Assembly (NCBI GenBank): GCA_963784885.1
Contig: CAWATA010000004.1
Coordinates: forward strand, 682,001 to 746,000
Direction of reading: 5' to 3'
Source of the DNA: RHKX01 sp963784885
Lineage (GTDB): Bacteria; Actinomycetota; Thermoleophilia; Solirubrobacterales; 70-9
Length of the DNA: 64,000 nt
Positions within the stretch are counted from its first letter, which is position 1. Every line of letters starts with the position of its first letter. Shown here one piece after another: positions 58,227 through 64,000 of this stretch. Position numbers and translations under genes: made by a program. The notes under the pieces were generated by a model. That model was not told the DNA's origin and made no database searches. It worked only from the letters and a program-made list of their open reading frames with translations.

Positions 58227-59318
58227 ATGCGGATCGCGTCCTTCGAGGTGACCGCGATCGGGCTGCCCTTCGAGCGGCCCTACGTCACCGCCGCCGGCCG
58301 GCTCGACCGCCGCGAGATCCTGATCCTCCGCCTCGACTCCGGCGAGGGCGCGGCCGGCTGGGGTGACGCGGTGCCCATGAGCCTGCGGGGCGGGCCCGGC
58401 ACCGACGCCGTCCGCACCGACCTCGAGCGCGCCGGCGGCGTCATCGCCGGGGCCGAGCTCGATCCCGACCCCGGCCGCGCCGCCGGCGGCGTCCTCGAGC
58501 GGTGCCGGGCGGCGGGGATCGGCCGTCAGGCACTCAGCGCGCTCGACATCGCCCTGCTCGACCTGATCGGAAAGCGCGACGGGATCCCGGCCTGGAGCCT
58601 GCTCGGGGCCGCCGGTGCCGCGCCGGTCGTCTGCAATGCGACGATCGGGGCCGATTCACCGCCTGACGCCGCCACGGCGGCTGCGAAGGCGAACCGCGAG
58701 GGCTTCGCGACGATCAAGGTCAAGGCGGGCGACGACGATGACCTCGAGCGCATCCGGTCGGTGCGGGCCGCCGCCGGGCCGGCGATCAAGCTCCGGATCG
58801 ACGCCAACGGCGCCTGGTCCGTCGAACGCGCCCGCGACCGGCTCCTGGCGATGGCGCCGGCGGAGCTCGAGCTGGCCGAGCAGCCATGCGCGACCGTAGC
58901 CGAGCTCGCGGAGCTGCGCGCCCACGACGGAGTGCCGATCGTCGCCGACGAGTCGGTCACCGACCTTGCCGAAGCCAGAGCCGCGGCGGCGTCCGGCGCG
59001 ATCGACGCCGCGACCCTGAAGCTCGCGAAGGTCGGCGGCCCCCGGGCAGCGCTGCGGATCGCCGAGGCGGTCCCCGCCTACCTCTCCAGTGCCCTCGACA
59101 GCGTCATCGGCATTGCGGCGGCCGCCCACGTCGCCGTGGCCATGCGCAATGACGGCTTCGCCGCCGGGCTCGCCCACGGGCTGGCGACCTCGGCCCTGTT
59201 CGCGGACAATGTCGGTGATGACGGCCCGTTCTCCGGACCCGAGATCGAGCCCGGCACCGCACCGGGGCTCGGAATCGAGGTCGACCAAGATGCGATCGCA
59301 CGGCTTCGCCTGACGTGA
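58227..59318 (+). CDS. menC: o-Succinylbenzoate synthase (enolase superfamily)
   Basis: MenC dehydrates SHCHC to o-succinylbenzoate. The 363-residue protein has the MLE-subgroup residues: KVKAG (KxK) near residue 170, the metal ligands in RIDANGAW (Asp), ELAEQP (Glu) and VADESVTD (Asp), and LKLAKVGGP (Lys). By sequence alone a dipeptide epimerase or other MLE-type enzyme is possible, but the position between menA and menD settles it. The next start overlaps its stop as GTGA. Confidence 0.9.
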   Translation: MRIASFEVTAIGLPFERPYVTAAGRLDRREILILRLDSGEGAAGWGDAVPMSLRGGPGTDAVRTDLERAGGVIAGAELDPDPGRAAGGVLERCRAAGIGRQALSALDIALLDLIGKRDGIPAWSLLGAAGAAPVVCNATIGADSPPDAATAAAKANREGFATIKVKAGDDDDLERIRSVRAAAGPAIKLRIDANGAWSVERARDRLLAMAPAELELAEQPCATVAELAELRAHDGVPIVADESVTDLAEARAAAASGAIDAATLKLAKVGGPRAALRIAEAVPAYLSSALDSVIGIAAAAHVAVAMRNDGFAAGLAHGLATSALFADNVGDDGPFSGPEIEPGTAPGLGIEVDQDAIARLRLT

Positions 59319-61051
59319 TCGACGGGACTAACCGGAACACGGCCCTCGCCTCGGCACTCGTCGAGGAGCTCGCCCGCGGGGGCGTGCGCCAGGCGTTCCT
59401 CTCACCCGGCTCGCGCTCCTCACCGCTCGCCCTCGCGCTCGATCGCGAGCCCGCCATCGAGCTGCGGGTCGTCCTCGACGAGCGCAGCGCCGGGTTCGCC
59501 GCGCTCGGAGCGGCGCTCGCCTCCGGGGCGCCGGCGATCGTCGCCTGCACGAGCGGATCGGCCGCGGCCAACCTCCATCCCCCGGTCGTCGAAGCCGATC
59601 AGGCCGGCGTGCCGCTGCTGGTCCTGACCTCCGATCGCCCTCCGGAGCTGCGCGGCGTCGGCGCCGGGCAGACGATCGATCAGATCGGCCTCTACGGGTC
59701 GGCGCCGCGCTGGTTCTGCGAGGTCGGGACGCACGCGGCGGACGATTCCGGCCTGCTGCACATGCGGGCGACCGGATCCCGGGCCGTCGCGGAGGCACAG
59801 CTCGGGCGCGGGCCGGTGCACCTGAACCTCGCCTGGCGGGACCCGCTCGGCCCCGAGCCGGCGCCGGGCGACGTCACGGCAACCGACCCGCTCGCCCGCG
59901 AGGGGCGATCCGCGGGCCGCCCGCTGACGACCGGGCTCGCCGGGCGCGAGCCCTCATCGGCGCTGACCGAGGCGCTCGCCGCGGCGGTCGAAGGCGCCGA
60001 GCGTGGGCTCATCGTCGCCGGGCGACTGCCGGACCGCTCGCTGAACGCGGCCGTAACCGAGCTGGCGGCGCAGGCCGGGTTCCCGATCCTCGCCGATCCG
60101 ACCTCGCAGCTCCGCTTCGGCGATCACGACCGCTCGCAGGTGATCGCCGCCTACGACCTGATCCTGCGCGAGGAGCGGCCCGCGCTCGAACCCGATCTCG
60201 TCCTCCGCTTCGGGGACCTGCCGACGAGCAAGCCGCTTCGCAACTGGCTGCGAGGGCACAGCGCCGAGCAGATCGTGATCGACCCCCCGGGCCGCTGGAA
60301 CGAACCGAGCCGGATCGCCGGGGCGTTCGTCCGGGCGGACGCGGGATCGCTGATCGAGTCGCTGCTCGCCCAGCCGTCGGGCCACGGCGGCGCCCGCGGA
60401 TGGGCCGCGGGGTGGACCGAAGCCGAGCGCCGTGCTCAGGATGCGATCGCGAGCGCGCTTGCCGGCGATTCCCTGAGCGAGCCCGCCGTCCAGCGGGTCC
60501 TCGGCGAGGCCTACGGCGACGGCGAACGGGTTCTGATCGCTTCGAGCATGCCGATCCGCGACGCCGAGGCGTTCCTCGCCGGCGGCCGGGCTGCGGTGAC
60601 CATCCACTCCAATCGCGGGGCGAACGGGATCGACGGCCTCCTCTCGACCGGCGCCGGAATCGCTGCGGGAGCAAGTGCGCCGACCTGGGTCGTGCTCGGA
60701 GACCTCGCCCTCGCCCACGACATCGGCGGCCTGGCGGTCGCCGCCGCCTCCGATCAACCGCTGCGGATCGTCGTCGTCGACAACGGCGGCGGCGGGATCT
60801 TCGACTTCCTGCCCCAGGCCCGCCAGGTCGAGCCGGACCGTTTCTCCGCTCTGTTCACGACGACGGCGGAGATCGACATCGCCGGCGCGGCCGCTGCCTT
60901 CGGGATCCCCTACGCGCCGATCGCAGGGACCGCCGAGCTGCTGGAGCTCGCCGGACGCGAACGCGTCCTCGCGCATGTCAGGCTCGAGCGCTCCGGCAAC
61001 GTCGATCTCCATCGCGAGATCGCTGCGGCAGTCGCTGCGGCCCTCGGCTGA
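59315..61051 (+). CDS. menD: SEPHCHC synthase MenD
   Basis: MenD is the thiamine-diphosphate enzyme that adds 2-oxoglutarate to isochorismate. The 578-residue protein opens FLSPGSRSSPLALALDREP, then CTSGSAAANLHPPVVEADQA, SDRPPELRGVGAGQTIDQIG (typical of MenD), SNRGANGIDGLLSTGAGIA and the ThDP motif LGDLALAHDIGGLAVA with VVDNGGGGIFDFLPQ. The start is a GTG overlapping the menC stop. It converges with menF with only three bases between stops. Confidence 0.96.
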   Translation: MIDGTNRNTALASALVEELARGGVRQAFLSPGSRSSPLALALDREPAIELRVVLDERSAGFAALGAALASGAPAIVACTSGSAAANLHPPVVEADQAGVPLLVLTSDRPPELRGVGAGQTIDQIGLYGSAPRWFCEVGTHAADDSGLLHMRATGSRAVAEAQLGRGPVHLNLAWRDPLGPEPAPGDVTATDPLAREGRSAGRPLTTGLAGREPSSALTEALAAAVEGAERGLIVAGRLPDRSLNAAVTELAAQAGFPILADPTSQLRFGDHDRSQVIAAYDLILREERPALEPDLVLRFGDLPTSKPLRNWLRGHSAEQIVIDPPGRWNEPSRIAGAFVRADAGSLIESLLAQPSGHGGARGWAAGWTEAERRAQDAIASALAGDSLSEPAVQRVLGEAYGDGERVLIASSMPIRDAEAFLAGGRAAVTIHSNRGANGIDGLLSTGAGIAAGASAPTWVVLGDLALAHDIGGLAVAAASDQPLRIVVVDNGGGGIFDFLPQARQVEPDRFSALFTTTAEIDIAGAAAAFGIPYAPIAGTAELLELAGRERVLAHVRLERSGNVDLHREIAAAVAAALG

Positions 61052-61054
61052 CCC

Positions 61055-62464
61055 TCAGGCCGCGAGCAACGGGAGCAGAGCCCCGAGCTTGATCTCGGTC
61101 TCGGCGAGCTCCGAGGCGGGATCGGAGTCGGCGACGATGCCGGCGCCCGCGTATAGGTGGGCGGTTCGATCGCGCAGCAACGCCGAGCGCAGGGCAACGC
61201 AGAACTCACCGTCCTCGACCGCGTCCATCCAGCCGACCGGCCCGGCGTACCAGCCGCGGTCGAGCTGCTCGAGCTCGGCTATCAGCTGCTCGTTCTCGGG
61301 ACCGCGCGGCTCAGGGCCGACCGCCGGGGTCGGATGCAGGAGCTCGGCGAGCTCAAGGACCGACCGCGAGTCGGCGAGCTGGGCGTGGACCGGCGTGGCG
61401 AGGTGCTGGATGTTGGCTACCCGGATCACCACCGGTTCGGCCGCCCGTTCGACCCAGACCGAGACCGGGGCGAGGCGTCGCTCGATCCGCTTCGCGACGA
61501 TTGCGTGCTCGGAGCGGTCCTTGTCGCTGTGCAGGAGCTGCTCGCCGAGATGATCGTCGACGGCGGGGTCGGCGCTGCGACGTGCTGATCCCGCGAGGGC
61601 CACGGTCGCGGCGACCGCGCCGCTGCGCCGGACCAGCAGCTCCGGGCTCGCGCCGACGAACGCCGCCTCCGGCGTCCCGACGCAGAAGCAGAAGCACGAG
61701 CCGAATGCCTCCCTGAGGGCGCCGAAGAGCGCGGCGGGCGCGTGCGCGGCGGGAGCAGTGACGCGGACCTCGCGCGCGAGCACGAGCTTCTGCACCCGGC
61801 CGCTGCGGATGGTCGTGACGGCGTCGTCGACCGCCCGCTCGTAGCTCGCAGGCGGGCGCACCGAGCTCACCTCGGCCCGGCCCTCCGGCGAGGGGTCGAG
61901 TGGCGGCAGCGGTTGCTCCCGGAGGCTCGCGAGACGGGCGGCGATCCGCTCCCTGACCGCGGCCGGGTCCCGCCCGGGACCGGCGAGCGCACAGGCGGTG
62001 AGCAGATGACGGCCGCCGGAGCGGACGAGCAGGAGCTCCGGCATCGTCAGCAGCGCCGGCGGCAGTGACGACCAGACGCTCCCCGGGTCCGCCTGCTCCG
62101 AGAAGGCCATGCCCCCGACCCAGAGCGGCCCGGCCCCCGGCGGCGGGTCGGCCGGCTCCTCGGCGAGACGGTCGCGAAGCAGCGCCGTAGTGTCGGCGCG
62201 GAGGTCGGCGAATCGTTCGGGGCCACGCGAAACGACGTCGAGGGCGCTTCCCATCGTGCCGATCGCGAAGCAGTCGCGGTCGGGCTCCTCCCAGCAGAAC
62301 CAGCGGTCGTCGGCGCGGCGGGAGGCGAAGACGGTTGCGCAGGGGTCGATCGCGGCGACCTCGTGGGTGACGCTGACGAGCCTCCGGCCGGAACCGTCCG
62401 CCGCGCGAACGGCGAGCTCCTCGATCGAATCGAGCAGCGAGGCGGTATCGAGGGCCGCGGTCAG
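61055..62464 (-). CDS. menF: Isochorismate synthase MenF, probable CTG start
   Basis: MenF converts chorismate to isochorismate. The chorismate-binding fold is clear: SGRVQKLVLAREVRV, GASPELLVRRSG, LAGSARRSADPAVDDHLGEQ, SDKDRSEHAIV, HLATPVHAQL, LHPTPAVGPEPRG and YAGPVGWMDAVEDGEFCVALR. The first ATG in frame (62254) would remove sensible N-terminal sequence such as TVFASRRADDRWFCWEEPDR, which has the family look. The frame is open to the ilvN stop, where CTG (62464) overlaps it as CTGA, the same arrangement as the NTGA junctions elsewhere here. I therefore use CTG, giving 469 residues. Confidence 0.85.
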   Translation of the reverse strand: MTAALDTASLLDSIEELAVRAADGSGRRLVSVTHEVAAIDPCATVFASRRADDRWFCWEEPDRDCFAIGTMGSALDVVSRGPERFADLRADTTALLRDRLAEEPADPPPGAGPLWVGGMAFSEQADPGSVWSSLPPALLTMPELLLVRSGGRHLLTACALAGPGRDPAAVRERIAARLASLREQPLPPLDPSPEGRAEVSSVRPPASYERAVDDAVTTIRSGRVQKLVLAREVRVTAPAAHAPAALFGALREAFGSCFCFCVGTPEAAFVGASPELLVRRSGAVAATVALAGSARRSADPAVDDHLGEQLLHSDKDRSEHAIVAKRIERRLAPVSVWVERAAEPVVIRVANIQHLATPVHAQLADSRSVLELAELLHPTPAVGPEPRGPENEQLIAELEQLDRGWYAGPVGWMDAVEDGEFCVALRSALLRDRTAHLYAGAGIVADSDPASELAETEIKLGALLPLLAA

Positions 62465-63015
62465 CTCTCCGGGCGGGCCCGGACGATCGCGACCTCGCCC
62501 GTCCGTGCCATCTCGATCAAGCCGTGAGGCCGCACCATCCGCTCGAAGGAGTCGATCTTCTCGGTGGTGCCGGTCACCTCGACGGTGATCGAGCGCCGTG
62601 AGACGTCGACGATGTGAGCGCGGAAGATCTGCGTGAACTCGATGATCTCGGCGCGGTTGTCAGCCGCGGCATTGATCCGGAACAGCGCCATCTCGCGAGC
62701 GACCGCGGTACCGGGATCCATGTCACGGATCTTGATCACGTTCACGAGCTTGTGGAGCTGCTTGGTGACCTGGTCGATCGGGTGAACCGCCCCGTCGACG
62801 GTCAAGGTCACGCGCGAGATGTCCGGATCCTCGGTCGGGCCGACCGCGAGCGTGTCGATGTTGAAGCCGCGGCGGCTGAACAGCCCCGCGATCCTCGCGA
62901 GGACGCCGGGGCGGTTCTCGACCAGCAGCGAGAGCAGGTGACGGCGGCCCGTCAGGCCGCCCTCGGCCCGCAGGTCGTCGAGGTCGAGCAGGTCCTTGGT
63001 ACCGGAATCAGCCAT
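62461..63015 (-). CDS. ilvN: Acetolactate synthase small (regulatory) subunit
   Basis: IlvN binds valine and controls IlvB. The 184-residue protein has the N-terminal ACT domain (HLLSLLVENRPGVLARIAGL, FSRRGFNIDTLAVGPTEDPD), the linker PIDQVTKQLHKLVNVIKIRD and the second domain (REMALFRINAAADNRAEI). A 25-residue Asp/Leu-rich N-terminal extension is present. It starts 18 bases after ilvB, and its stop overlaps the probable menF start. Confidence 0.95.
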   Translation of the reverse strand: MADSGTKDLLDLDDLRAEGGLTGRRHLLSLLVENRPGVLARIAGLFSRRGFNIDTLAVGPTEDPDISRVTLTVDGAVHPIDQVTKQLHKLVNVIKIRDMDPGTAVAREMALFRINAAADNRAEIIEFTQIFRAHIVDVSRRSITVEVTGTTEKIDSFERMVRPHGLIEMARTGEVAIVRARPES

Positions 63016-63033
63016 CGGTCTCCTCCGTGCCTC

Positions 63034-64000
63034 TCAGCCGACCATGTCCCGGGCGGCGGCGCCGGCCGGGATCATCGGGTAGCAGTTCTCGTCCTGGGTG
63101 ACGCGGACGTCGAGCAGCACCGGACCGTCGGTCTCGAGCGCCGTCTTCATCGCTCCGGGGAGGTCGGACTTGTCGTCGCAGAGCATCCCGGTCCATCCGA
63201 ACGCCTCGGCCAGCTTCACCCAGTCGGGGCTCGGGCCCATCGCGACGGACTGGTAGCGCTCGTCCCAGAACAGCTCCTGCCACTGCCGGACCATCCCGAA
63301 ATAGCCGTTGTTCATCAGGAAGACCTTGATCGGCAGATCGTGCGCCGCAGCCGTGGCGAACTCCTGGCAGACCATGATCAGACTGCCGTCGCCGGCGAGG
63401 CAGACGACCTGCTGGTCGGGCAGGGCGACCTGGGCGCCGATCGCGGCCGGCAGCCCGAATCCCATCGTTCCGAGACCGCCCGAGTTGAGCCACCGATTCG
63501 GCTTCGCGAAGTGGTAGTACTGCGCCGCCCACATCTGGTGCTGGCCGACGTCGGAGGTGATGATCGCGTCGCCGTTGGTGGCGCGGTACATCTCCTCGAC
63601 CATGAACTGCGGCTTGATCTCCTGATCGGTCGAGTCCTCGTAGCGGAGCGGGTACTGCTCGCGCCAACCCTCGATCCGCCGCCACCACTCGTCGAGCCGG
63701 GAGCTGTCGGCGGCGAGCGCACGGTACTCGCCGGTCAGCTTCGGCAGGACCTTCTTGACGTCGCCGACGATCGGGATGTGGGCGGGGACGTTCTTGCTGA
63801 TCTCGGCCGGATCGATGTCGATGTGGACGAACTTCGCCCGCGGCGCGAACTCGCTGAGCTTGCCGGTGATCCGGTCGTCGAAGCGGGCGCCGATCGCGAC
63901 GATCAGGTCGGCCTCGTCCATCGAGTAGTTGGCGGTCCTCGTGCCGTGCATGCCGAGCATCCCGAGCCACTGCTCGTGCGGCGCCGGGAAGGCGCCGAGG
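63034..64000 (-). CDS. ilvB: Acetolactate synthase large subunit, C-terminal part (cut by window edge)
   Basis: The frame is open through the window edge, so the N-terminus is missing; about 322 residues are visible. They include DLIVAIGARFDDRITGKL, HIDIDPAEISKNVPAHI, ITSDVGQHQMWAAQYYHF, GGLGTMGFGLPAAIGAQVA, the ThDP-binding CLAGDGSLIMVCQEFATAA with NNGYFGMVRQWQELF, and VLLDVRVTQDENCYPMIPAG. These are typical of the acetohydroxyacid synthase family, and ilvN follows directly. It catalyses the first common step of valine, leucine and isoleucine synthesis. Confidence 0.97.
   Translation of the reverse strand, partial: LGAFPAPHEQWLGMLGMHGTRTANYSMDEADLIVAIGARFDDRITGKLSEFAPRAKFVHIDIDPAEISKNVPAHIPIVGDVKKVLPKLTGEYRALAADSSRLDEWWRRIEGWREQYPLRYEDSTDQEIKPQFMVEEMYRATNGDAIITSDVGQHQMWAAQYYHFAKPNRWLNSGGLGTMGFGLPAAIGAQVALPDQQVVCLAGDGSLIMVCQEFATAAAHDLPIKVFLMNNGYFGMVRQWQELFWDERYQSVAMGPSPDWVKLAEAFGWTGMLCDDKSDLPGAMKTALETDGPVLLDVRVTQDENCYPMIPAGAAARDMVG

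Overview
This is a very GC-rich chromosomal window from an actinobacterium. Several features point to the class Thermoleophilia (Solirubrobacterales-like): the SepF/YggS/PgeF order, a short-form HisG with HisZ, DnaE2 with an ImuB-like partner, the citramalate route, the menaquinone pathway, many GTG/TTG starts and NTGA stop-start overlaps. The placement is by pattern, not by a search. Nearly everything is housekeeping; there is no prophage, transposon or CRISPR array.

Layout. 1-2905 (minus): sepF (cut by the window edge), yggS, pgeF and a CCA/poly(A) polymerase-type nucleotidyltransferase, then a divergent membrane-anchored PQQ-type beta-propeller. 4423-13052 (minus): a murA-hisZ-hisG-hisD-hisB-[secreted glycosidase-like gene]-hisH-hisA-[small protein]-hisF string. 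MurA carries Asp where most MurA enzymes have the fosfomycin-target Cys, and the glycosidase-like gene has a frameshift near its 3' end. 13075-14756 (plus): an HD-domain protein and an alpha/beta hydrolase. 15351-20177: a perfect LexA-type box followed by a translationally coupled imuB-DUF6504-dnaE2 mutagenic repair cassette; a second, near-perfect box precedes a small unknown gene at 20240. Then an M28 peptidase, an MFS protein and a small anchored protein. 23746-29179 (minus): one complete rRNA operon (promoter, leader, 16S, tRNA-free spacer, 23S, 5S, terminator).

29201-32964: tyrS and a bifunctional penicillin-binding protein, divergent. 32994-40038 (minus): leuB-ilvE-cimA-aminotransferase-argH-alkyladenine glycosylase. 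40608-46699 (minus): leuA, an SDR, an XRE-cupin regulator, leuC, leuD and a methyltransferase. leuA is preceded by a 19-residue leader peptide with five consecutive Leu codons, and that codon run is complementary to the leuA ribosome-binding region. 46885-53905: an AI-2E family permease, a class V aminotransferase-serA-quinone oxidoreductase operon, and a DUF4389-cupin-lipoprotein operon. 53968-64000: ilvC, then a menaquinone block (menE; menB-menA-menC-menD divergent; menF), then ilvN and ilvB (cut by the edge).

How it fits together: ilvB/N/C, ilvE, leuA/B/C/D and cimA give most of branched-chain amino acid synthesis, with isoleucine able to come from citramalate through LeuCD and LeuB. The men genes give menaquinone from chorismate up to demethylmenaquinone, apart from steps not seen here. 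The his genes cover most of histidine synthesis (hisC, hisE/I and hisN are not in view). The most notable signals are regulatory: the leuA leader/anti-Shine-Dalgarno arrangement, the SOS-type boxes and the rRNA processing stems.
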